From assembly GCA_965247265.1 (NCBI GenBank), contig OZ252002.1:992001-1056000 (forward strand): a stretch of 64,000 bases of DNA, in the 5' to 3' direction. The first letter of the stretch is position 1, and every line of letters starts with the position of its first letter. The notes under the pieces are model-generated. The model was not told the DNA's origin and searched no databases. It saw only the letters and a program-made list of their open reading frames with translations. The position numbers and the translations under genes were made by a program. Below, one piece after another: positions 33,327 to 39,721 of the stretch. This DNA is from G965247265 sp965247265 (lineage in GTDB: Bacteria; Pseudomonadota; Gammaproteobacteria; UBA4575).

Positions 33327-33363
33327 AAGAAAGTCTCACGAATAATATTCATGAAGCTTTCTT
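33327..33363. terminator. bidirectional terminator hairpin
   Basis: A 17-bp stem with three imperfections (aagaaagtctcacgaat / attcatgaagctttctt) and a 3-base loop lies between the convergent P460 and 33392 genes. A- and T-rich flanks on both sides would let it act for both. Confidence 0.7.
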
Positions 33364-33391
33364 GTCCTCCTAGACGGTTGAGAGTCCTTTC

Positions 33392-33600
33392 TCAGCAGGG
33401 CACTTGCTTGATCGTTGTGCCCAGATTCCTTATACAAATTTTTGACTTTACATTACCTTTGCTGGATGGATCAATTAGTTGAACAACACGCTTTGCTTGT
33501 TTAGTTTGATTATGTAATTGATCAAACGAGGGGCCACCATTTGCAAAGGCAGTCGATATACTAAAGACCAATAGCATTGTAACGGGTACAAAAATTTCAT
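33392..33600 (-). pseudogene. small secreted protein, frameshifted in its signal peptide
   Basis: agggaga precedes ATG 33600, whose frame reads MKFLYPLQC and soon stops. With one base restored in the first codons the product would start like MK-FVPVTMLLVFSISTAFA, a clean signal peptide, followed by NGGPSFDQLHNQTKQAKRVVQLID... to the TGA at 33392. The ATG at 33577 in the downstream frame gives a shortened 61-aa product. Not recognised otherwise. Confidence 0.5.
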
Positions 33601-33801
33601 CGTATTCTCCCTAACATTTAATAATCATCCTTGCTTGAGTAGACCTGAAAGAATGACACTTTATGACATTAAAATTTTAAATATGTGTGATATGAATAAT
33701 TAAAAATACTATCTAACTAATCAATATTTCAACAAGCCTCGTCTAACTCGTTTCGCCGGAGCTTTTTTATGCCCATAACATTTTCACTAGAGGAGAAAGA
33801 G

Positions 33802-34241
33802 ATGAGAGAAGATGTAAAACAACAATGGATTAATGCATTAAAGAGTAGAAAGTACCGAAAAGGCAACTCAATTTGGCTACATACAAACAAAATAATTCAT
33901 CAAGGCATAGTGCATTAGGTGTACTAACAGATTTATGGATGAATGAAAAAGAACATGTATGGAGTTATGTATTGGTCAAACGTTATCACGAAGATGATGT
34001 ACCCACATATGTTGGTTTGTCTTCAAGCAAACGTATTGCAGTCGATAATGAAGTTAAGGGTGTATTAAGTTCTTTAGTCATGAGATGGGCAGGACTGGAA
34101 GATGGCGTTGCAACGTTACCTAATCTTTCGAACTTAAGAGTAGATCAAAGGGAAGAGATACAAAAGGTGAGTGCAACTGTTGCTGCATTGGATGATATGT
34201 CTTTTAAAGAAATTGCTGTGGTAATTAGTAAAGCAGTTTGA
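33802..34241 (+). pseudogene. frameshifted paralogue of the 16244-16645 protein
   Basis: gaggagaaagag precedes ATG 33802, which reads MREDVKQQWINALKSRKYRK then GNSIWLHT before losing frame. The rest continues in the -1 frame (HSALGVLTDLWMNEKEHVW, LSSLVMRWAGLEDG) and ends DDMSFKEIAVVISKAV. Alignment with the 16244 gene (cat, nine bases, aataat there; eight bases here) places a single-base deletion near 33890. The leader with a T-rich run (about 33734-33770) resembles that of the 16244 copy. Confidence 0.75.
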
Positions 34242-34243
34242 GC

Positions 34244-34273
34244 TAATGTCCGCTAGATCCAAAGCTGGTATTC
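34244..34273. repeat. island palindromic repeat, copy 12 (degenerate)
   Basis: aatgtccgct, agatcca, aagctggtattc. It starts 3 bp after the stop of the 33802 pseudogene. Confidence 0.6.
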
Positions 34274-34499
34274 AGAATTATCTACACATAATTTCTCAAT
34301 TAATAAATTATATAGACCATTAGCCAGTAATAGTGTTCATGATGAATAGATGAATTACTTAATTCAAGCAACTTTCAGTTACATCTATAGGTCCTATTAA
34401 GCAATACGATAAAAGTAACGATATTATTTAATTGCTATTACATAGCGTATCTCTAACTTATAATATTAGGCGAAATATGTTTAGCAGTTAGGAGGCAGC

Positions 34500-34817
34500 A
34501 TGCAATTAGATAACATAAAAGACATTTGTTCTGGCCTAATGGATAAAGCGAAAGCAGAAAAATTTCTAGATCATTCGGTTGATGACATTGAAGAAGAAGC
34601 AAACAATTTTGTTGAGGGGTTTGCAGAGGAAAATGGACTTACAGCGCATACACTATCAGCCTTTTGATGGTATTTTCAAAATGATGACCGTTTATTGGAA
34701 GATGGCTTTGTAGAGCTTTGTTGTAAAACTAATTTTTTAAAGCATGAAGGTTCTTGTACATTCAGTATTGTAGATGTGGCTGAAATCGATAAGTTAAGAC
34801 AGCTATCCAAAGTATAA
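34500..34817 (+). pseudogene. 105-codon gene with one in-frame TGA
   Basis: A strong ribosome site ttaggaggcagc precedes ATG 34500. The frame reads MQLDNIKDICSGLMDKAKAE... to TGA at 34665-34667 (codon 56), then continues WYFQNDDRLLEDGFVELCCK... to TAA at 34815-34817. Both halves look coding and are in the same frame, so a nonsense mutation or readthrough is likely. The family is not recognised. If the TGA is real, a 55-aa product results. Confidence 0.5.
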
Positions 34818-34914
34818 ATCAAACCAAACTGGTCATAACTAATTAAGAATTCAGACATAGACATCTAAGCTATTGGGAATTAGTGATTGCTCGTATCATC
34901 GGTTGTATTTACAA

Positions 34915-34947
34915 AACAAAAAGCCCCGATCAATTCGAACGAGGCTT
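34915..34947 (-). terminator. Rho-independent terminator of the MNP-repeat operon
   Basis: On the minus strand, an 8-bp stem (aagcctcg / cggggctt, one G-T pair) with an 11-base loop is followed by tttgtttt. It lies about 90 bp past the stop of the 35039-35560 gene. Confidence 0.75.
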
Positions 34948-35038
34948 AGTGAGGTTTTGGGATTATACTTTTTTACTCTAAACTAAAAGTTATAGCCTCA
35001 TCCCGTTTGCGTCCTGCAAATTTAAACTTGTATTTAAT

Positions 35039-35560
35039 TTACTCAGCTGGTGTTACTTCAGCCATGGTTGGCATTTGACCCATCATTCCAAACATTGGTG
35101 TAAATGATGCTGGATTCATCGCTGTTGTCATCCATTGCATGTACAAACCAGGATTCATAAACATCGCCATTGGCTGATACGTTTGTGGATTCATCGAAGC
35201 GGTCATCCAATTCATATACATTTGTGGGTTCATGAATTGAGTTGCAGCGTTCATCATTTTTGTTGGGTCACTCATTCTGGTCATCCAAGTCGTCCATTGT
35301 TCTGGGTTCATTGAACAGTTCATCATGTTTTGCGCAGATGCTGGGTTAGTCATAATCATCATAATATTCATAAACTCAGCAGGGTTTGCCATAGCTTTAG
35401 CCATTACTTCTGGATCTGTGTATTTTTCAAGTTGGCAATCAGAAGCTGCAACTTTTTGCTCTTCGTCTTTTTCATTGTCAGCAAAAACAACTGCAATCGA
35501 AGACATTGAGATTAATAACGCTGCAATGAGTGCAGTAAGTGTGGTGTAAGAATGTTTCAT
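35039..35560 (-). CDS. secreted methionine-rich MNP-repeat protein
   Basis: 173 aa with signal peptide (TTLTALIAALLISMSSIAVVFA). The mature part is built from about six imperfect repeats of 17-22 residues around the motif MNP or TNP: AMANPAEFMNIMMIM, TNPASAQNMMNCS, MNPEQWTTWMTRMS, MNPQMYMNWMTAS, MNPQTYQPMAMF, MNPGLYMQWMTTA, MNPASFTPMFGMM. About one residue in five is Met, suggesting copper(I) binding or oxidant scavenging, but that is inference. Periplasmic or extracellular. The small secreted peptide upstream is on the same strand. Confidence 0.8.
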   Translation of the reverse strand: MKHSYTTLTALIAALLISMSSIAVVFADNEKDEEQKVAASDCQLEKYTDPEVMAKAMANPAEFMNIMMIMTNPASAQNMMNCSMNPEQWTTWMTRMSDPTKMMNAATQFMNPQMYMNWMTASMNPQTYQPMAMFMNPGLYMQWMTTAMNPASFTPMFGMMGQMPTMAEVTPAE

Positions 35561-35608
35561 ATTATTTACCTATATTAATTAAATTATTTAAAAGAGTTGC
35601 GAAATCGT

Positions 35609-35773
35609 TTACGAATCAAGTTCAACTTCTAAGGACGGATACATTACAAGCGGGGCTGATGAAAAGGGTTCTTGCATGACATAGTTATTGTTATGAATAA
35701 ACTCAGGGTGATGACTAACAGGTAAAGCAAGCATCAGCATTAACAACGATAAAATTAGCACTATGAATTTCAT
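35609..35773 (-). CDS. small secreted peptide, 54 aa
   Basis: ATG 35773 to TAA 35609 encodes a signal-peptide-like segment (KFIVLILSLLMLMLALPVS) and a 34-residue mature part HHPEFIHNNNYVMQEPFSSA... rich in His, Met and Asn. It lies 48 bp upstream of the MNP-repeat gene on the same strand, so the two may form an operon with related metal or redox roles. The Shine-Dalgarno is weak (ggggat 6 bp upstream). Confidence 0.5.
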   Translation of the reverse strand: MKFIVLILSLLMLMLALPVSHHPEFIHNNNYVMQEPFSSAPLVMYPSLEVELDS

Positions 35774-35981
35774 GATTTTTAATCCCCAAACCCGCTACCC
35801 AGCAATATTATAATAATATAAGAAAATAATAATATACATATGTGCTAAATAACAACAGAATTTATTTATGCAGTCATAAGTATTGAATAAATCGCTGAAT
35901 CATATGGGTCCTAAACCTTCAAAAAGTCCATTTTGAGCCCTTATTCTATGCGGGATTCAGAGGGGAAAATCGCTTATATTT

Positions 35982-36006
35982 GGGTAAGTAAGGGTAAGGG
36001 TAGGGG
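35982..36006 (+). promoter_or_regulatory. G-quadruplex-type motif
   Basis: Four G runs: ggg-N7-ggg-N3-ggg-N2-gggg, 31 bp upstream of the next start codon on the same strand. This meets the usual G4 pattern. Any regulatory role is inference. Confidence 0.5.
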
Positions 36007-36036
36007 TTCGGCCACTTAGTTCAAGAAGGATCAATT

Positions 36037-36315
36037 TTGATTGAAATCCACGCCAATATAAAAGAAGAGATTATCAAGGCTAATCAGATAATGAAGAAGC
36101 TGTATGTGGAATGGGAGCCAGTAGATGTGGTGCATGTAGCAGAAGCTTATCTATCATTACGAGCCATTTACACAAAGCTGAAGGAAGAGGGGAAGATTAC
36201 GTATCGAGGTTATCAAAGAAGGAAGCTAAAGGTTAAGGAATGGAAGGAACTTAAGGATGCTTGGTTGTATGAGGAGGTGTCGGTGGAGTTTAGGGAGGGG
36301 TTGATGCAAAAATAG
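36037..36315 (+). CDS. hypothetical protein, 92 aa
   Basis: Not recognised. Lys/Glu-rich helical protein (IEIHANIKEEIIKANQIMKK, AEAYLSLRAIYTKLKEEGK, RRKLKVKEWKELKDAW). TTG start with aaggatc 5-8 bp upstream; no ATG is available before residue 19. Its last 103 bp overlap the 3' end of the convergent gene 36213-36596, so one of the two 3' ends is non-essential or spurious. Confidence 0.5.
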   Translation: MIEIHANIKEEIIKANQIMKKLYVEWEPVDVVHVAEAYLSLRAIYTKLKEEGKITYRGYQRRKLKVKEWKELKDAWLYEEVSVEFREGLMQK

Positions 36316-36596
36316 TGTAGCCTTTTCATTTTCTCAATTTCCAATTCTTCCTGATAACTTTTCAATTCCTTATACCCATCCCAAAGTTTATCCATGTGCT
36401 CATTTATTTTGTGCAGATATCCAAATAACAAATAACCCGTATTCAGTAAAGTACTAATAGGGATGTGTTGCTCGCGTTCTTGAGCAACTTTTTCATTTGC
36501 GATCATGAGTTCAACGACTATTTTCATATTGGTAAGGTCTGTACTTATATCTTCATATGAGTTGTGAAGTTTGCTTGATTTAAGGGTTTGGTTCAT
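36213..36596 (-). CDS. hypothetical protein, 127 aa
   Basis: Not recognised. A helical N-terminal 90 residues (LHNSYEDISTDLTNMKIVVELM, LFGYLHKINEHMDKLWDGYKEL) and a low-quality Ser-rich tail after residue 90 that overlaps the opposite gene. aggggt precedes the ATG. Downstream of a small gene at 36620-36796, probably one operon. Typical of small island or plasmid genes. Confidence 0.55.
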   Translation of the reverse strand: MNQTLKSSKLHNSYEDISTDLTNMKIVVELMIANEKVAQEREQHIPISTLLNTGYLLFGYLHKINEHMDKLWDGYKELKSYQEELEIEKMKRLHYFCINPSLNSTDTSSYNQASLSSFHSLTFSFLL

Positions 36597-36619
36597 TTGT
36601 TACCCCTTATATATAGGGA

Positions 36620-36796
36620 TTACATTGAGTGGGAATTGGTTAGCATTAACCGCCGGATCTCATGGCTTAAATCCAAGCATTTATTGGCTTCCACTTTGCT
36701 TACAATACGTGCAATCTGTTTGAGGCGTGTAGTAATAGGGTCGTACGTGCAGGTACGGGCATAAGATGGCCTGCTTGAGTGATGTAAAATAGACAT
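36620..36796 (-). CDS. hypothetical protein, 58 aa
   Basis: Not recognised. Start set at ATG 36796 (MSILHHSSRPSYARTC) because ggagg lies 9 bp upstream; the frame opens earlier at 36838 without one. Basic, with RLKQIARIVSKVEANKCLDLSHEIRRLM suggesting a small DNA-binding helix pair. First gene of a two-gene minus-strand operon beside the island end. Confidence 0.5.
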   Translation of the reverse strand: MSILHHSSRPSYARTCTYDPITTRLKQIARIVSKVEANKCLDLSHEIRRLMLTNSHSM

Positions 36797-36831
36797 AGCT
36801 CTATACCTCCGTAATAGGTTTAGAGTTAGTG

Positions 36832-36860
36832 CTAGCAAGGTGTTAGTAGCGCCTTGCTAG
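36832..36860. promoter_or_regulatory. perfect inverted repeat, candidate operator
   Basis: ctagcaagg and ccttgctag, 9 bp each, separated by 11 bp and centred 50 bp upstream of ATG 36796. A good candidate operator for the small minus-strand operon; alternatively a protein-binding site of the att region. Confidence 0.5.
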
Positions 36861-36901
36861 TACGTTAGTACGCTGTATTTTAGCTGGTTTGGTGATTTTG
36901 T

Positions 36902-36918
36902 CTATAGGCTATTTATAG
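36902..36918 (+). promoter_or_regulatory. arm-type repeat near the right attachment site
   Basis: ctataggctatttatag, identical to 12960-12976 next to the integrase. About 110 bp from the tRNA-Leu anticodon, mirroring the left end. Confidence 0.65.
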
Positions 36919-36977
36919 ATGTTATTGTTTTGCCTAACTTGATATTTTCTATGATTTGTCTAAAATCCTTTATTTAA

Positions 36978-37064
36978 TGGTGCCGGGAAAAGGAATCGAA
37001 CCTTCACTTCCTTTCGGAAACCGGATTTTGAATCCGGCGCGTCTACCAGTTCCGCCACCCCGGC
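36978..37064 (-). tRNA. tRNA-Leu (anticodon CAA), right island boundary
   Basis: 87-nt class II tRNA on the minus strand: acceptor GCCGGGG / TCCCGGC, D arm with TGGCGGAACTGGTAGACGCG, anticodon stem CCGGA / TCCGG with loop TTCAAAA (CAA), a long variable arm (TTTCCGAAAGGAAG), T loop TTCGATT, and encoded CCA. Intact and presumably functional. It is the target of the island integrase; its 3' half is mirrored at 12782-12838. Confidence 0.97.
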
Positions 37065-37140
37065 ACATGTGTGTGCAGTTTAGCGTAAATTGATAAGCTA
37101 GCAACATTTGATTCATAAAAACTTCTTAACAACATAACTT

Positions 37141-38172
37141 GTGAACCTTAATCAGTTTGACTATGAGCTGCCAGAAAAACTGATCGCTCAATTTCCTTTG
37201 CCAAAGCGTACTGCTAGTAGGTTGCTGCATTTTGAATCATATGGAAATAAAGTTTCTGATTTACATTTCAAGGATTTACTTCGTCTATTACATGAAGGGG
37301 ACTTGCTGGTATTAAATGATACTGAAGTTGTACCTGCAAGATTGTTTGGTAGTAAATCATCAGGCGGTAAAGTCGAATTTTTATTAGAACGTAAGATTGA
37401 TGAGAGAACAGCATTAGCCCAGCTTAAAGCAAGCAAGTCACCAAAGCCTGGTTCAAGTATTTTTTTCTTAAACAATGTTGTAGCTGAAGTCAAAGACCGT
37501 CAAAATGATTTTTATATTTTGCAATTTAAAAACGAAAAAGAACTGGTAAGCTTAATGGAGACATTTGGGCAAGTACCACTGCCACCCTATATTCTACGCA
37601 TGCCAAACAATGAAGATGTAAATCGTTACCAAACAGTTTATGCGCGCAGTAAAGGTGCTGTTGCCGCGCCAACAGCAGGGTTGCATTTCGATAAGCCCAT
37701 GCTCAAAAGTTTGCAGCAAGAAGGAATTGAACTTGCTTATGTAACCCTGCACGTTGGAGCAGGTACTTTCCAATCTGTACGTGAAGATAATGTAGAGGAC
37801 CATTTAATTCATGCAGAGCAAGTACACGTATCACAATCGGTATGTGATCGAGTTCATGCGTGTAAAAGAAAAGGTGGGCGAATTATTGCGGTTGGGACAA
37901 CGGTAGTACGCGCTTTAGAGTCTGTTATTAATAATGATGCAATGCGTCCTTATCGTGGTGATACGTCTTTATATATTTATCCGGGATACAAGTTTAAGAT
38001 TGTAGATGCCATACTTACAAATTTTCATTTACCCAGATCTACACTATTAATGCTCGTTTGCGCATTTGCTGGGCACAAATCTACCATGTCCGCGTATCGA
38101 CATGCTGTAAAGCATGAATATCGATTCTATAGCTATGGCGATGCTATGTTTATAGAAAAGAAAAACAATTAA
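37141..38172 (+). CDS. queA: S-adenosylmethionine:tRNA ribosyltransferase-isomerase QueA
   Basis: Transfers and rearranges the ribosyl group of SAM onto preQ1-tRNA to form epoxyqueuosine. Signatures: FDYELPEKLIAQFPLPKRTASRLL at the N terminus, NDTEVVPARLFG near 59, GAVAAPTAGLHFD near 170, and VTLHVGAGTFQSVREDN near 199. 343 aa, full length. GTG start. First gene of the queA-tgt-yajC-secDF cluster; tgt starts 15 bp after its stop. Confidence 0.97.
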   Translation: MNLNQFDYELPEKLIAQFPLPKRTASRLLHFESYGNKVSDLHFKDLLRLLHEGDLLVLNDTEVVPARLFGSKSSGGKVEFLLERKIDERTALAQLKASKSPKPGSSIFFLNNVVAEVKDRQNDFYILQFKNEKELVSLMETFGQVPLPPYILRMPNNEDVNRYQTVYARSKGAVAAPTAGLHFDKPMLKSLQQEGIELAYVTLHVGAGTFQSVREDNVEDHLIHAEQVHVSQSVCDRVHACKRKGGRIIAVGTTVVRALESVINNDAMRPYRGDTSLYIYPGYKFKIVDAILTNFHLPRSTLLMLVCAFAGHKSTMSAYRHAVKHEYRFYSYGDAMFIEKKNN

Positions 38173-38187
38173 TTTAGAGAATAGTGT

Positions 38188-39303
38188 ATGCAATTTAGTA
38201 TTAGCGCAACGGATGGCGATTCTCGAACAGGACGTATGGAATTTGCACGCGGAGCTGTAGATACACCTGCATTTATGCCGGTAGGCACATACGGGTCAGT
38301 AAAAGCGATGACGCCCGAAGAGCTCCAAGGCGTTGGTGCGCAAATTATTTTAGGTAATACTTTTCACCTTATGCTTAGGCCTGGTATGCACGTCATTGAA
38401 AAGCATAAAGGTCTGCATAATTTTATGCAGTGGCATGGTCCAATCTTAACGGATTCGGGTGGTTTTCAAGTTTTTAGTCTTGCGCAAATGCGTAAGATGA
38501 CAGAAAAAGGCGTGACGTTTCAATCACCAATAGATGGCGCAGATGTTTTTTTGAGCCCTGAAATTGCCATCGAAGTTCAACATAAACTTGATGCAGATAT
38601 CATAATGGTGCTAGATGAATGTACCGCACATCCTGCATCCTATGATCAAGCGCAATCATCCATGCAGTTGTCGATGCGCTGGGCAAATCGTTGTAAAGTT
38701 GCTCATGGATCGCATCACAGTGCCCTGTTTGGAATTGTTCAAGGAGGGATGCACGCAAAGCTACGTGAAGAGTCTGCAGCACAAATAGTTGAAGTGGACT
38801 TTAATGGTTATGCGATAGGCGGATTATCGGTAGGTGAGGATAGCCATGAACGAGAACAGATGCTTGAAACGTCTATCAATTATCTTCCCAAAGATAAGCC
38901 TCGTTACTTAATGGGTGTCGGCAAACCAGAAGATATTGTAGAAGCTGTTCAACGTGGTATAGATATGTTTGATTGTGTGATTCCTACTCGAAATGCAAGA
39001 ACAGGCTTTCTTTATACTCGGCTTGGTTTGCTAAGGATTAGGAATAGTCAATATAGAGATGATGTGCGTCCTATCGATGAGAGCTGCACATGCTATACCT
39101 GCCAGCATTATTCACGCTCTTATCTTAGGCATCTGGATAAATGCAATGAAATTTTAGGATTGCGTCTGAATACCATTCACAACCTCCATTATTATCAAAT
39201 ATTGATGGGAGAGCTGCGCGAGGCAATATCTCAGGGCAGTCTTTCAGGGTATATTAAAGAGTTTTATGCCATACAGTCCCACAATGCAGAGACTGTGGCA
39301 TAA
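38188..39303 (+). CDS. tgt: queuine tRNA-ribosyltransferase Tgt
   Basis: Exchanges guanine-34 for preQ1 in GUN-anticodon tRNAs. The active-site regions LTDSGGFQVFSL (Asp near 89-95) and GGLSVGEDSHEREQM are present. The zinc site CTCYTCQHYSRSYLRHL gives the C-x-C-x2-C...H ligands near residues 302-330. 371 aa, typical. Functionally paired with queA immediately upstream. Confidence 0.98.
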   Translation: MQFSISATDGDSRTGRMEFARGAVDTPAFMPVGTYGSVKAMTPEELQGVGAQIILGNTFHLMLRPGMHVIEKHKGLHNFMQWHGPILTDSGGFQVFSLAQMRKMTEKGVTFQSPIDGADVFLSPEIAIEVQHKLDADIIMVLDECTAHPASYDQAQSSMQLSMRWANRCKVAHGSHHSALFGIVQGGMHAKLREESAAQIVEVDFNGYAIGGLSVGEDSHEREQMLETSINYLPKDKPRYLMGVGKPEDIVEAVQRGIDMFDCVIPTRNARTGFLYTRLGLLRIRNSQYRDDVRPIDESCTCYTCQHYSRSYLRHLDKCNEILGLRLNTIHNLHYYQILMGELREAISQGSLSGYIKEFYAIQSHNAETVA

Positions 39304-39342
39304 TCGCCGCTGCAAAATTGAGTCGTAAATAAAAGGTAGCAT

Positions 39343-39669
39343 ATGTTTTTGATATCAGATGCCATGGCAGAAGACGCTCCAGGAGCGCTAGGTGGTGGTT
39401 ATGAAATGTTCATCATGATTGGTATATTTTTCGCAATTATGTATTTCATGATAATTCGGCCACAGCAAAAAAAAACAAAAGAACACCAGAAGCTTGTCAG
39501 CTCATTATCAAAAGGTGATGAAGTTGTTACAACTGGTGGCATGATGGGCAAAATATTAAAAGTTGGTGATAATTCTATTCAAGTAGAAGTTAGTGAAGGC
39601 GTAGCAATTAGATTACAAAAAAATTCTATTTCGTCTGTGTTGCCAAAAGGCTCATTGAAACACGATTAA
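39343..39669 (+). CDS. yajC: preprotein translocase accessory subunit YajC
   Basis: 108-aa inner-membrane protein with one span (FIMIGIFFAIMYFMIIRP, residues 24-41) followed by the family signature QQKKTKEHQKLVSSLSKGDEVVTTGG. Associates with SecDF-SecYEG. 40 bp after tgt and 52 bp before secD, the normal order. Confidence 0.96.
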   Translation: MFLISDAMAEDAPGALGGGYEMFIMIGIFFAIMYFMIIRPQQKKTKEHQKLVSSLSKGDEVVTTGGMMGKILKVGDNSIQVEVSEGVAIRLQKNSISSVLPKGSLKHD

Positions 39670-39721
39670 GTCGTTCTAAAAATCAACTATCACTATTAAG
39701 TTAAAAGGTTAGTACATTACC

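Larger units (their letters stand above)
12782..37064. mobile_element. 24-kb genomic island in tRNA-Leu(CAA)
   Basis: Bounded by a displaced tRNA-Leu 3' half (12782-12838) and the intact tRNA-Leu (36978-37064). A tyrosine integrase lies at the left end, and the exact 17-bp repeat ctataggctatttatag lies near both ends (12960-12976 and 36902-36918), each about 120-130 bp from its att core. Genes inside are accessory, of mixed GC and partly decayed; genes on both sides are core. Internal features (second att relic, 515-bp direct repeat, palindrome family limited to 19.3-34.3 kb) show it was assembled in several steps. Confidence 0.87.

Noticed and set aside
34676..34864. Minus-strand 62-aa frame
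   Set aside because: Shadow of the 34500-34817 gene; no ribosome site.
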